A stretch of DNA of 64,000 nucleotides from positions 2,666,001 through 2,730,000 of the forward strand of contig NC_011740.1 in the NCBI RefSeq assembly GCF_000026225.1, given 5' to 3'. Below, in pieces: positions 47,444 to 59,887 of the stretch (its first letter is position 1; each line of letters opens with the position of its first letter). The notes under the pieces were generated by a model, which worked only from the letters and a program-made list of their open reading frames with translations, was not told the DNA's origin and ran no database searches. The translations under genes and the position numbers were made by a program. This DNA is from Escherichia fergusonii ATCC 35469. Lineage in GTDB: Bacteria; Pseudomonadota; Gammaproteobacteria; Enterobacterales; Enterobacteriaceae.

Positions 47444-47642
47444 CCTCTTCATCCACACGGCGGCGGATAATCATTCCTGCCACCCAGAAACTGATAACCC
47501 AGGTTACTAACCCAACGGCATAAGTTTGCCAGCCCTGCGCTTCAAATCCCAGCAGGCCCACAACCCCATTCAGAATGAAAATAAGCCCAATGGCGAAGGC
47601 GTAATAATGCCAGTCACGGCGGATTTTTACAGGCAGGTTCAT
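47430..47642 (-). CDS. yaiZ: Small membrane protein YaiZ
   Basis: A 70-residue inner membrane protein with two hydrophobic spans (about residues 13-33 and 40-60) and a charged end RRRVDEEEKAR. Function unknown. Convergent with ddlA; its last codons lie within the ddlA terminator. Confidence 0.9.
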   Translation of the reverse strand: MNLPVKIRRDWHYYAFAIGLIFILNGVVGLLGFEAQGWQTYAVGLVTWVISFWVAGMIIRRRVDEEEKAR

Positions 47643-47892
47643 GGCATCTCCGGAACAAGGACTTGGTTTAATACGAACGAGAAATGTATCGCGGTTGGGG
47701 TATATCTTAATTGTTAATAAATTTATCTTAAAGTAACACTTGTGTGACGTTAAGCATAAATCTGTTCATTCACAACACGCCTTTATGCAAATTACCATCT
47801 TTCTGATATTGACAACGCTTATGAGATGTCAGACTTCCCATAAGCCGCTGGCATATCGCCGCAAGAGAAGTAAGTGTTACCTGGAGGTCTTT

Positions 47893-48201
47893 ATGGCTGA
47901 TTTCTCGCACTCAAAATCGCTGTTTAGCGGAAAGTATCGGGAGCCCTCCACCCTACAAGGCAACCTTGCCTATGCGATATTTGTGCTGTTTTGCTTTTGG
48001 GCAGGGGCACAAATCATTACGCTTCTGGTTCATGCCCCAGGCGTATATGAACAACTGATGCAAGTGCAGGATTCCGGACGCCCGCGTGTGGAGATAGGTC
48101 TGGGCGTCGGAACCATCTTTGGGCTGGTGCCATTTTTGGCTGGTTGCCTGATTTTAAGCGTAATTGCGGCAATATTGCGTTGGCGCCACCGCCAACGCTA
48201 A
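47893..48201 (+). CDS. yaiY: Inner membrane protein YaiY
   Basis: A 102-residue protein with two membrane spans (LAYAIFVLFCFWAGAQ.. and FGLVPFLAGCLILSVIAAI). Start MADFSHSKSLFSG at 47893 follows CTGGAGG. A longer frame from 47740 has no ribosome site. Function unknown; ends four bases before yaiW on the other strand. Confidence 0.92.
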   Translation: MADFSHSKSLFSGKYREPSTLQGNLAYAIFVLFCFWAGAQIITLLVHAPGVYEQLMQVQDSGRPRVEIGLGVGTIFGLVPFLAGCLILSVIAAILRWRHRQR

Positions 48202-48205
48202 GTAA

Positions 48206-49297
48206 TCACTGCATACATTTTGCCCATCTTTCATCCACACGTCTGGCAAACCATGCAGTCGTCAAGTTGCGGGTGATTTTCGGGCTTTCGAGTTTAATGC
48301 CTGGTAATAACGCTTTCGGCAATGGTTTGCCCGTTTTTGCTTCTGCCAGTTGATACACTTTTTCGTACAACTCGGTTTTTTCAAAAGCAAAACTGTCGCC
48401 CTTCTCCAGTTGACGACGAATTTCCCGATCGCTCATTCCTAACCTTGAAGCCAGTTTCCGGGTAGCGAGTTCAGTCTTACCGGGATCTTTACTGCCATAA
48501 AGAATTAAATCGCCATCCAGAGCCAGTTTTACCCCACTGGCTTTACTCACCGCATTCTGGAAAGCCGCATTTCGGCTGGCATACCAGCCCGCATTAAAGT
48601 CTGCGAAACGATAGAGAGGATCGCTATAGCTGGCGGGATAGTTCAATAAATGATAAGTACCAAACCAAAGTCCACCGCGTCGGGTAAACACTTCCTGGCG
48701 CACGGTGCCAGACATCTTCCACGGATAGCCTTTGGTATGCTGTTCAGCAAAAGCAATACTGACCTGCATCGGGCCGCCCGTATGCACCGGATTTAGCGAG
48801 CCAAACAGTGTCTGGCCCATTGGCACCATATCAATAAAATCATCAAAAATGGCGCTCAGTTGCTTTTCTGTTTTTACCGTATCAAGACGCTCGCTATAGC
48901 TTTTACCGTTGGGTGATTTAATTTTCAGCGCGGTATGAACCAGAAACAGCGGGATATGCAACCGCTCCGCACGGCGGTCGATCTCCTGCCAGGCAATTTT
49001 ACTCAGACCCGGCACAACAGGATCAGCCTGGTAGGTCGATTCCTGCTGAGCAACAGCCAGCACTGAGCAAACATTTTCCAGCGTTGGCGCAATATTCTGG
49101 CTTGCAAACGTTGTTGCCAGATCCTGCGCCCAGCCATCCCGGTCTTTTACTGTCGCGGGCATTTTTTGCCGCACAACTGATGCCACATCAACCTTTTTTT
49201 CGCCTTTTTTAGCTGGCTGCGGGGTGTTACTACTACACCCCGCCAACACCAGTACAGCAAGCAGTGAATAAGAAGAAAAACGTATTGCCCTCAACAT
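48206..49297 (-). CDS. yaiW: Outer membrane lipoprotein YaiW
   Basis: A 363-residue lipoprotein (signal LLAVLVLAGC, Cys21), surface-exposed and linked in K-12 to uptake of the proline-rich peptide Bac7 together with SbmA. The DUF1615 body has no obvious catalytic motif, though it has a lysozyme-like feel (AVAQQESTYQADP). It starts 11 bp after sbmA, so the two are one operon. Confidence 0.95.
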   Translation of the reverse strand: MLRAIRFSSYSLLAVLVLAGCSSNTPQPAKKGEKKVDVASVVRQKMPATVKDRDGWAQDLATTFASQNIAPTLENVCSVLAVAQQESTYQADPVVPGLSKIAWQEIDRRAERLHIPLFLVHTALKIKSPNGKSYSERLDTVKTEKQLSAIFDDFIDMVPMGQTLFGSLNPVHTGGPMQVSIAFAEQHTKGYPWKMSGTVRQEVFTRRGGLWFGTYHLLNYPASYSDPLYRFADFNAGWYASRNAAFQNAVSKASGVKLALDGDLILYGSKDPGKTELATRKLASRLGMSDREIRRQLEKGDSFAFEKTELYEKVYQLAEAKTGKPLPKALLPGIKLESPKITRNLTTAWFARRVDERWAKCMQ

Positions 49298-49308
49298 TAC
49301 ATTTCCTT

Positions 49309-50529
49309 TTAGCTCAGGGTGTGCGTGACCTCCTGAATCTCCTGACCATCCAGCTCTCGCTCAAAACTGCGCAGACGCTTATAGATAGACATCAATTCCA
49401 CCAGTGTCGTCCACGAGGTGATCAGATACTGGAAAGCCCCACGCACCCGGTCGAAAATATTCGTAATTTGCGTCAGTAAGCCCAGCGTAATGGTGGCAGA
49501 AACAATCGACGGAAACAGCAAGAACACGCCGAAAACATTATCGAGTTGCAGATACAAAATTCGTGCAATATTGAAGTACATATAGTGAAAATAGAGGCGA
49601 AAATAGTTTTTCCGCACCGCGCTAAACAGCTCACGCACTGTCGGTGGTGTGGCGCGAGAAGGATCATCCTCACCAAATACCAGTTCTTTACGGTAGGCCG
49701 CTTCGACACGCTGATTGTTAAACTCCAGCCCAGGAAGTTTGATACCGACAATTGCCAAAATGCCAGTGCCGACAATAGACCATACAATGGCGGCAATCAC
49801 CAGACCATACGGAATATGCCCGACAATCGGTAGCTCAGGAACATGCACGGAGAGTGCCACCAGAACCGGCAAAAAGGCGATCAGCGTCATTACAGCATTG
49901 AGTAAACTCACGCCCATGCTTTCCACCGTGGAGGCGAAACGCATGGTATCTTCCTGCACACGTTGCGCGGCCCCTTCAATATGACGCAGCTGCTGCCAGT
50001 TCGCCATGTAATATTCGTTCATCGCAGTACGCCAGCGAAAAACATAGTGGCTTACGAAGAAGTTGTTCAGCACACTCACCACTACCGCGATAAACGCAAT
50101 GCCGAGAAATACGCCTATCTCATGGTAAAACTGTTCAATCTTAACTTTATGCGGTGCGCTAAGTGCCTGCTGGATTAAGTCATAGAACGGCGCATACCAT
50201 GCGTTAATGGCAACGCCGACTTCCACCAAAAACCAGGTGACAAAAATAATCAGCGCTGTTCCAAGAATCGACCAGTATTGCCAGCGATGCGGGCTATAGA
50301 TAAACCAGAACAGAGCAAACAGGCCGACACAAACAATGTAATAAGCATAGAAAATAGCAAAATTCAGCGACCAGAAACGGGCGGCGCTAATCGGCAATTT
50401 ATCTGAGGCTCCCGTAAGACTGGCGATCCAGGCGCCACCGCCAGCCTGCCAGAAAAGCACGGCAAACAGTGCCCATATCAATGCCGAAAGAAAAAATTTC
50501 CCAGGCTTTGGGAAAAAAGACTTAAACAT
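49309..50529 (-). CDS. sbmA: Peptide antibiotic transporter SbmA
   Basis: A 406-residue inner membrane protein of the SbmA/BacA family, a proton-driven importer of microcin B17, J25 and proline-rich peptides. It resembles ABC membrane domains but has no ATPase part. About seven or eight hydrophobic segments are visible. It leads the sbmA-yaiW operon; sigma E drives it in K-12. Confidence 0.97.
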   Translation of the reverse strand: MFKSFFPKPGKFFLSALIWALFAVLFWQAGGGAWIASLTGASDKLPISAARFWSLNFAIFYAYYIVCVGLFALFWFIYSPHRWQYWSILGTALIIFVTWFLVEVGVAINAWYAPFYDLIQQALSAPHKVKIEQFYHEIGVFLGIAFIAVVVSVLNNFFVSHYVFRWRTAMNEYYMANWQQLRHIEGAAQRVQEDTMRFASTVESMGVSLLNAVMTLIAFLPVLVALSVHVPELPIVGHIPYGLVIAAIVWSIVGTGILAIVGIKLPGLEFNNQRVEAAYRKELVFGEDDPSRATPPTVRELFSAVRKNYFRLYFHYMYFNIARILYLQLDNVFGVFLLFPSIVSATITLGLLTQITNIFDRVRGAFQYLITSWTTLVELMSIYKRLRSFERELDGQEIQEVTHTLS

Positions 50530-51037
50530 GCTGATCTCCTGCTCACTTCTTATCGTTTTAAAAGCTGCTGTGTGTTAACCGGCACGCCTGCAACGCCCCG
50601 GCGAAACCGCCCATTGTGACCGAAATAGAAAGCGTTAGTTCGCTCTTACCCGCAGGAGAATTGTTTCGACGAATTTCACAAAATTAGGATTATTTACAAA
50701 AGAGAATTCCGCAAGAGCTGCCAGGGAAAGAATGAAGATATGTGAACGTAAAAATGCAAAAGAGTGATGGTAATAACAGCATTGCCAGATACGATACGCT
50801 TAGCAAGACCGGGCATTGATTGCAATATATTGAATTTACACGATGTTGTAGGCAGGATGAGGCGCACACTCTTCATCAGCTATGAACAATGGGCATTTTG
50901 GCTGCCAACTGAAAAAGGATAAATTTACCCATCGTTACGTTTTAAGCCGTGTCGTTGCACAATTAAGCGTTTTGCAACCAGCAGCCGAATAGTATAAATA
51001 CGCTATATGATTTTTATTTGATCCATGGATGCCGCTT
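50530..51037. promoter_or_regulatory. sbmA-ampH divergent region
   Basis: 508 bp without a supported gene. On the minus strand CGAACTA (50642-50636) and GGTCACA (50621-50615) resemble a sigma E promoter for sbmA, but the 14-base spacer is one or two short, so this is weak. The rest shows no palindrome of note; a 60-codon minus frame at 50694-50876 lacks a ribosome site. Confidence 0.4.
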
Positions 51038-52195
51038 TTGAAACGTAGTCTGCTTTTGTCTGCCGCCTTGTGCGCTGTCTTCATTACCCCAGCCCAGGCG
51101 GTGCAGCCCATCGCCGATCCACAATTTGCCTCAGATATTGTTGATCGTTACGCCGAACATATTTTTTATGGCAGTGGCGCAACAGGAATGGCGCTGGTTG
51201 TAATCGACGGTAACCAACGCGTATTTCGTAGTTTTGGTGAAACGCGCCCTGGCAACAACGTTCGCCCGCAGCTGGACTCCGTGATTCGTATTGCCTCAAT
51301 CACCAAACTGATGACCAGTGAGATGCTGGTGAAGTTGCTTGATCAAGGTACCGTAAAATTAAACGATCCGCTAAGTAAATATGCTCCACCGGGTGCCCGT
51401 GTTCCAACTTACCAGGGAACGCCTATTACACTGGTTAACCTGGCGACACATACCAGTGCCCTGCCCCGCGAGCAACCAGGTGGTGCAGCGAATCGCCCGG
51501 TTTTCGTCTGGCCGACGCGTGAGCAACGCTGGAGCTACCTTTCTGGAGCCAAATTGAAAGCAGCTCCAGGTTCGCAGGCTGCATACTCTAATCTGGCATA
51601 CGACCTGTTGGCGGATGCTCTCTCAACTGCCGCCGGGCGGCCTTATAGCCAGCTGTTTGAAGAGAAAATTACCCGTCCGTTAGGTATGAAAGACACCACT
51701 TTTACGCCTTCGCCTGATCAATGTAAGCGTCTGATGGTTGCGGAACGAGGTGCCAGCCCATGTAATAACACGCTGGCCGCTGTGGGAAGTGGCGGTGTCT
51801 ATTCCACACCAGGCGACATGATGCGTTGGATGCAGCAGTATCTTTCATCTGACTTTTATCAACGCAGTAAACAGGCTGACCGCATGCAAACATTGATTTT
51901 TCAGCGTGCGCAGTTAACGAAAGTCATTGGTATGGATGTGCCAGGTAAAGCGGATGCTTTAGGGCTTGGTTGGGTTTATATGGCACCGAAAGAGGGTCGC
52001 CCAGGAATCATTCAAAAAACCGGTGGCGGTGGTGGTTTTATCACTTATATGGCGATGATTCCGCAGCAAAACGTCGGCGCTTTTGTGGTCGTCACGCGCT
52101 CTGCTCAGACTCGTTTTAAAAATATGAGCGATGGCATTAATGATTTGGTAACAGAGTTGAGCGAGAATAAGCAACTTGTTATTCCCGCTTCCTGA
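51038..52195 (+). CDS. ampH: Penicillin-binding protein AmpH
   Basis: A class C low-molecular-mass PBP with DD-carboxypeptidase and DD-endopeptidase activity, 385 residues from a TTG start at 51038 (MKRSLLLSAAL). A 22-residue signal ends at AQA. SITK is the SxxK nucleophile motif, YSN the second, and KTGGGGG the third. An ATG three codons upstream is possible; the TTG matches K-12 length. Confidence 0.95.
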   Translation: MKRSLLLSAALCAVFITPAQAVQPIADPQFASDIVDRYAEHIFYGSGATGMALVVIDGNQRVFRSFGETRPGNNVRPQLDSVIRIASITKLMTSEMLVKLLDQGTVKLNDPLSKYAPPGARVPTYQGTPITLVNLATHTSALPREQPGGAANRPVFVWPTREQRWSYLSGAKLKAAPGSQAAYSNLAYDLLADALSTAAGRPYSQLFEEKITRPLGMKDTTFTPSPDQCKRLMVAERGASPCNNTLAAVGSGGVYSTPGDMMRWMQQYLSSDFYQRSKQADRMQTLIFQRAQLTKVIGMDVPGKADALGLGWVYMAPKEGRPGIIQKTGGGGGFITYMAMIPQQNVGAFVVVTRSAQTRFKNMSDGINDLVTELSENKQLVIPAS

Positions 52196-52819
52196 TTAAT
52201 ACTCAGAAGGCAAGCGGTTGATTTTGACCAGTTTGCCTTTATTCATTTCGATGTATTCGCCTTTACGTAATGCTGCAAGGACTTCTGCAACAACAGACCG
52301 CGAAATACGGGTTCGTTGATGGATATAATTCATCACACCAATACGTGCACGGAGATCTTCATCCCACTCATTCATAGATATTAGTGTTGCGCGAATTTGT
52401 TCGTATGAATTATTACCGATTAACTGAACGTCACGTAATTCGAGAATTCGATTTTGCCAGGCTACCCAGCAGAATGCTTCTCGCCAAAGCTGAAATTGCT
52501 CAATAAGAGAGAGAGTTTGTTTCGCCGGAAGGTGATAGCCCATGCAATTTCCTTCGGCAATTAATTTATAATTTACATTGTTTTTAACTAAACCATCAGC
52601 CAGGCCCATAATAAAAGGTGCCTGAGAAAACCCTACTAAAACATTTTCTCCTCTTCGTAGAGAGATTACCCCCTCTAAAATAACAAATGTATCGTCGCCA
52701 TTTACATCACTGGAACAAATAACTTGTTTTTCATTGTTAAACTCAAAACGGGCACCATATTTAGATAAACACGTATTAAGCTTACCAAATTCATGAATTG
52801 GTTTAGTTATTGATAACAT
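52196..52819 (-). CDS. iprA: Transcriptional regulator IprA (YaiV)
   Basis: A 207-residue CRP-fold regulator: a cyclic-nucleotide-like N-terminal sensor domain (residues 1-110) and a C-terminal winged helix (RTRISRSVVAEVLAALRKGEYI). In Salmonella IprA affects peroxide resistance. ATG 52819 with GGAAAG seven bases before is chosen over a longer frame that lies in the yaiT stem-loop. Lies directly downstream of the yaiT autotransporter gene. Confidence 0.93.
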   Translation of the reverse strand: MLSITKPIHEFGKLNTCLSKYGARFEFNNEKQVICSSDVNGDDTFVILEGVISLRRGENVLVGFSQAPFIMGLADGLVKNNVNYKLIAEGNCMGYHLPAKQTLSLIEQFQLWREAFCWVAWQNRILELRDVQLIGNNSYEQIRATLISMNEWDEDLRARIGVMNYIHQRTRISRSVVAEVLAALRKGEYIEMNKGKLVKINRLPSEY

Positions 52820-52837
52820 TTGTGCTTTCCTTGCAAC

Positions 52838-52865
52838 AATGCCCGTCAATTTCTTGACGGGCATT
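52838..52865 (-). terminator. Stem-loop between yaiT and iprA
   Basis: AATGCCCGTCAA at 52838-52849 pairs perfectly with TTGACGGGCATT at 52854-52865 (12 bp, loop 4). It follows yaiT and lies 19 bases upstream of iprA. The T tail is short; partial read-through into iprA is possible. Confidence 0.75.
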
Positions 52866-52906
52866 ATTTAGTTTAAACAACCCGATATTTCTCTAAGAGA
52901 AATTTA

Positions 52907-55915
<3,009 letters not shown>

Positions 55916-56422
55916 TTGTCATCCCTCCTCAGGGACGTAATAAGTTGATCCATCAATTATCAATGCAAGAAAAAACATTGTTTTGTTTCGCCCGACGATT
56001 ATGCGGTGTTCTCGCCAAAAGGTTCAATTATTCTTTAAATTAAGTCCGGTTACGGACGATAAATAGATATTAAGTACAGATTCGGACAAAAATAATTTTT
56101 CCTAAAGCATTCAAACAGTAAGCCATATAAATCATTTAACGGAAAAATGAATCATTATATTAATAACAGAACAATGAATTATAATTGCAAAGTTGCATTC
56201 CAAAGAAAACAATTAAACCCATTAAATTTACGCAAAATAAATACATTGCGAATATAATTCAGCAATATAAATAATTCTAAGAAATGTGAATTTTCTGCAA
56301 TTGATAGCAATTTTTTGTCTAAAACCGCGCTTCCCGGCGCTCTTAGAGACAACTTTGGTAAAACACCTCCGCGCAGCATCAGGTATACTACGACCTCTCA
56401 TTCCACAAACATCAGGCATACC
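55916..56422. promoter_or_regulatory. yaiT-hemB divergent region
   Basis: 507 bp, strongly AT-rich from about 56040 to 56330. On the plus strand a TATACT hexamer at 56384-56389 could be the hemB -10. No gene, riboswitch or long palindrome is seen. The AT-rich part is a likely H-NS target for yaiT. Confidence 0.45.
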
Positions 56423-57397
56423 ATGACAGAATTAATCCATCGCCCTCGCCGTCTGCGCAAATCAGCTGCGCTCCGCGCTATGTTTGAAGAGACAACACTC
56501 AGCTTAAATGATCTGGTGTTGCCGATCTTTGTTGAAGAAGAAATCGACGATTACAAAGCCATCGACGCCATGCCTGGCGTGATGCGCATCCCGGAGAAGT
56601 ATCTGGCCCGTGAAATTGAACGTATTGCTAACGCGGGTATCCGCTCCGTAATGACGTTTGGTATTTCCCACCATACCGATGAAACCGGTAGCGATGCGTG
56701 GAAAGAAGAAGGTCTGGTGGCGCGTATGTCGCGCATTTGTAAGCAGACCGTGCCAGAAATGGTGGTTATGTCCGACACCTGTTTTTGCGAATATACCTCA
56801 CACGGTCACTGCGGTGTTCTGTGCGAACATGGTGTTGATAACGACGCGACATTGATCAACCTGGGTAAACAGGCTGTCGTTGCCGCCGCTGCTGGCGCAG
56901 ATTTTATCGCCCCTTCAGCGGCAATGGATGGGCAAGTTCAGGCGATTCGCCAGGCACTGGATGCCGCCGGATTTACCGATACGGCAATCATGTCCTACTC
57001 CACTAAATTTGCCTCTTCTTTCTATGGTCCATTCCGAGAAGCCGCCGGAACAGCCTTAAAAGGTGATCGCAAAACCTATCAGATGAATCCAATGAACCGT
57101 CGCGAAGCAATTCGCGAATCGTTACTGGATGAAGCGCAAGGCGCAGACTGCCTGATGGTTAAACCTGCGGGAGCCTATCTTGATGTGTTACGTGATATTC
57201 GTGAGCGTACCGAACTGCCGGTTGGCGCTTATCAGGTCAGTGGCGAATACGCGATGATCAAGTTTGCCGCGCAAGCAGGCGCAATAGATGAAGAGAAAGT
57301 GGTGCTGGAAAGTTTAGGATCGATCAAGCGCGCGGGTGCGGATCTGATCTTTAGCTATTTCGCACTCGATCTGGCAGAGAAAAAAATCCTCCGTTGA
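56423..57397 (+). CDS. hemB: Delta-aminolevulinic acid dehydratase (porphobilinogen synthase)
   Basis: A 324-residue enzyme that condenses two aminolevulinates to porphobilinogen in haem synthesis. The zinc site is CFCEYTSHGHCGVLC; the catalytic lysines are in SYSTKFASSFYGPFREA and LMVKPAGAYLD. The start MTELIHRPRR gives K-12 length; a longer frame into the AT-rich region is rejected. Convergent with tauD. Confidence 0.98.
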   Translation: MTELIHRPRRLRKSAALRAMFEETTLSLNDLVLPIFVEEEIDDYKAIDAMPGVMRIPEKYLAREIERIANAGIRSVMTFGISHHTDETGSDAWKEEGLVARMSRICKQTVPEMVVMSDTCFCEYTSHGHCGVLCEHGVDNDATLINLGKQAVVAAAAGADFIAPSAAMDGQVQAIRQALDAAGFTDTAIMSYSTKFASSFYGPFREAAGTALKGDRKTYQMNPMNRREAIRESLLDEAQGADCLMVKPAGAYLDVLRDIRERTELPVGAYQVSGEYAMIKFAAQAGAIDEEKVVLESLGSIKRAGADLIFSYFALDLAEKKILR

Positions 57398-57407
57398 TGG
57401 TTATCTC

Positions 57408-57438
57408 GCCGGGTAAGTCACCTTACCCGGCATTTTTT
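57408..57438. terminator. Terminator between hemB and tauD
   Basis: GCCGGGTAAG at 57408-57417 pairs with CTTACCCGGC at 57422-57431, then ATTTTTT. It serves hemB and overlaps the end of tauD. Confidence 0.9.
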
Positions 57439-58288
57439 ATCCCGCCCGATAAAACGGCTTATCCCCCAAAATGGTAGCCCGATGCATAATCCGCCGCTGT
57501 GGCAGGTAATCGGCATTGGCGTAATGTTGAGTGACACGGTTATCCCAAATAGCGACATCGTTGGGTTGCCAGCACCAGCGAACCTGAAACTCCGGTTTGG
57601 TGATATGGGCGAACAGAAACGACAGTAGCATCTCACTCTCTTTTGCCGTCACATCCACAATGCGGGTAGTAAAACCTTCATTAACGAATAATGCGTGCCT
57701 ACCGCTTACCGGATGCGTACGCACCACCGGGTGTAATAAAGGTGGGTTTTTCGCTACGGCTTCCCGCCAACGTTGGTGCTCCTCTTCTGTTTTACGGAAT
57801 TTATATTCCGGGAATGATTTGCGGAAATCATGTTCCGCCTGCAAACCATTTAACAACTGACGAAACGGAGCTGAAAGCGCTTCATAAGCAGCAATGCCAC
57901 TCGCCCATAACGTATCACCGCCAGTAGAAGGCAGTTCTTTAGCGGCCAGAATTGCCCCGGCAGGCGGTGTTTCAATAAAGGTGACGTCTGTGTGCCAGTT
58001 ATCATTATCTGGCGGATTATCGTTGTGCGTATCCAGCACAATGATTTCATCCACGCCAGCGGCATGAGGGTAAACAGGATGAATATGAAGATCACCAAAG
58101 CGTTGCGCCAGTGCGCGCTGCTGCTGTGGTGTGATGTCCTGCTCACGCAGAAACACCACCTGATGGCGCAGCACTGCATGGTAAAGCTGTTCAAACTGAT
58201 TATCACTTAATGGTCGCGTGAAATCAGCGCCGGAAATCAACGCGCCAATGTGCGGCCCAAGTGGGGTAATACTCAGACGTTCACTCAT
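57437..58288 (-). CDS. tauD: Taurine dioxygenase TauD
   Basis: A 283-residue Fe(II)/2-oxoglutarate dioxygenase that releases sulfite from taurine. The iron facial triad is visible as WHTDVTF (His, Asp) and TQHYANADY (His); RIMHRATI holds the oxoglutarate-binding arginine. Overlaps tauC by four bases and ends the tauABCD operon. Confidence 0.97.
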   Translation of the reverse strand: MSERLSITPLGPHIGALISGADFTRPLSDNQFEQLYHAVLRHQVVFLREQDITPQQQRALAQRFGDLHIHPVYPHAAGVDEIIVLDTHNDNPPDNDNWHTDVTFIETPPAGAILAAKELPSTGGDTLWASGIAAYEALSAPFRQLLNGLQAEHDFRKSFPEYKFRKTEEEHQRWREAVAKNPPLLHPVVRTHPVSGRHALFVNEGFTTRIVDVTAKESEMLLSFLFAHITKPEFQVRWCWQPNDVAIWDNRVTQHYANADYLPQRRIMHRATILGDKPFYRAG

Positions 58289-59112
58289 TTTACTTCTCCA
58301 TGCCAGGGCGTCAGGCGACGCTGTAACGCGCGCAGACTCAACTCTAAAAGAAAGGCGATTACCGCAATCACCGCGATTCCCGCCAGCACCACATCAGTTG
58401 CCAGAAATTCTCCGGCAGACTGGACCATAAACCCTAAACCTCGCGTCGCCGCGATCAGTTCTGCCGCCACCAGGGTAGACCAGCCAACGCCAAGTCCAAT
58501 GCGTAGCCCGGTTAATATTTCCGGCAAAGCACCAGGTAAAATGACGTACCACAATACCTGAACCCGATTCGCCCCCAGTGACTGTGCGGCACGAATGCGC
58601 ACCTGTTGCACGCTTTGAACTCCCGCCAGGGCTGACATCGTCAGGGGCGCGAAAATCGCCAACCAGATCAACAATACTTTCGGTGTTTCGCCAATACCGA
58701 ACCAGATAACCATCAGAGGAAGCCAGGCGAGTGGTGGTACAGGGCGATAAAGCTCAATTATCGGATCGAGAATGCCGCGTATCGTTGGGCTTAATCCCAT
58801 TGCAACTCCAGCCGGAATGCCGATAACCACCGCAGCGATCAAGGCCAGCAAAATACGGCTCATACTCGCGGCCAAATGCTGCCATAGCGTGGCATCCATA
58901 AATCCTTGCGCTCCGGCAATGGTGACCAGTTTTGCCAAAACTTGCTGTGGTGGCGGCAGAAACAGCGGGCTAATCAGTTGACAGGCTGTCACCGCCCACC
59001 AGATAGTCACTAAAACGGCTAACACGCTAAAACTTAAGGTAAGCTGACGCGAGAGAGGCCATCGCAGTCGCCAGCGCCACTGATGCGTTTTCTCGTTAAT
59101 CAATACACTCAT
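58285..59112 (-). CDS. tauC: Taurine ABC transporter permease TauC
   Basis: A 275-residue inner membrane permease with about six spans. The coupling loop GANRVQVLWYVILPGALPEIL is the EAA motif that contacts TauB. Overlaps tauB and tauD by four bases each. Confidence 0.97.
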   Translation of the reverse strand: MSVLINEKTHQWRWRLRWPLSRQLTLSFSVLAVLVTIWWAVTACQLISPLFLPPPQQVLAKLVTIAGAQGFMDATLWQHLAASMSRILLALIAAVVIGIPAGVAMGLSPTIRGILDPIIELYRPVPPLAWLPLMVIWFGIGETPKVLLIWLAIFAPLTMSALAGVQSVQQVRIRAAQSLGANRVQVLWYVILPGALPEILTGLRIGLGVGWSTLVAAELIAATRGLGFMVQSAGEFLATDVVLAGIAVIAVIAFLLELSLRALQRRLTPWHGEVK

Positions 59113-59876
59113 GAGAACGCCTCCCGTTGGGCAAACACACGGCTCAGGACATATTCGCGGGTCGCAATAAATTGCGGATCAGATTTAATCGCCCGGCTTG
59201 ATTCTCCTGCAGTAAAGCGGCGAGAAAAATTCAGCCGTATACGTTCCAGAACGCGCCCTGGCGCAGGTGATAGCAGCACCAGCTCGGTGGCCATAAAAAC
59301 GGCTTCTTCAATATCATGGGTGATCAGCAACACCTGTTTGCCACTTTCCTGCCAAAGTTTCAGTAACAGGCTTTGCATCTGATCACGTGTAAATGCATCC
59401 AGTGCACCAAAGGGTTCGTCGAGGAGTAAAAGTTGAGGATTCGCGGCGAGTGCGCGGGCAATTCCCACTCGCTGGCGTTGACCACCAGAGAGCTGCCAAA
59501 TGAAACGTTTTCCCGCGCCCTCCAGCCCGACTTTTATCAACATCTGTTGTGCTACTTGCACACGTTGCGCTTTTTCCATTCCCGCCAGTTGCAGGCCAAG
59601 TGCGACGTTATCCTGCACATTTCGCCACGGCAGCAGACCTTCATTTTGAAACACAACACCGCGTTCAGCTCCCGGCCCAACAATCGCGTTTCCTGCCAGG
59701 TGGATTGTGCCGTGTTGATACGGCACAAATCCGGCTATCAAATTTAGCAATGTGGTTTTACCACAGCCAGATGGCCCAAGTACCACCAGCAATTCACCCC
59801 TGTTCAGCGTCAGATTGATATCTTCTAGTGCTGGTTTGCCCGCATAGTCGGCGTAGAGATGGGAAACCTGTAGCAT
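59109..59876 (-). CDS. tauB: Taurine ABC transporter ATPase TauB
   Basis: A 255-residue ABC ATPase: Walker A GPSGCGKTT, Q-loop VFQNEGLLPW, signature LSGGQRQRVG, Walker B LLLLDEPFGALD, and H-loop LLITHDIEEA. ATG 59876 preceded by GGAGGCGCAA is chosen over the ATG that overlaps the tauA stop. Confidence 0.97.
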   Translation of the reverse strand: MLQVSHLYADYAGKPALEDINLTLNRGELLVVLGPSGCGKTTLLNLIAGFVPYQHGTIHLAGNAIVGPGAERGVVFQNEGLLPWRNVQDNVALGLQLAGMEKAQRVQVAQQMLIKVGLEGAGKRFIWQLSGGQRQRVGIARALAANPQLLLLDEPFGALDAFTRDQMQSLLLKLWQESGKQVLLITHDIEEAVFMATELVLLSPAPGRVLERIRLNFSRRFTAGESSRAIKSDPQFIATREYVLSRVFAQREAFS

Positions 59877-59887
59877 TTGCGCCTCCA

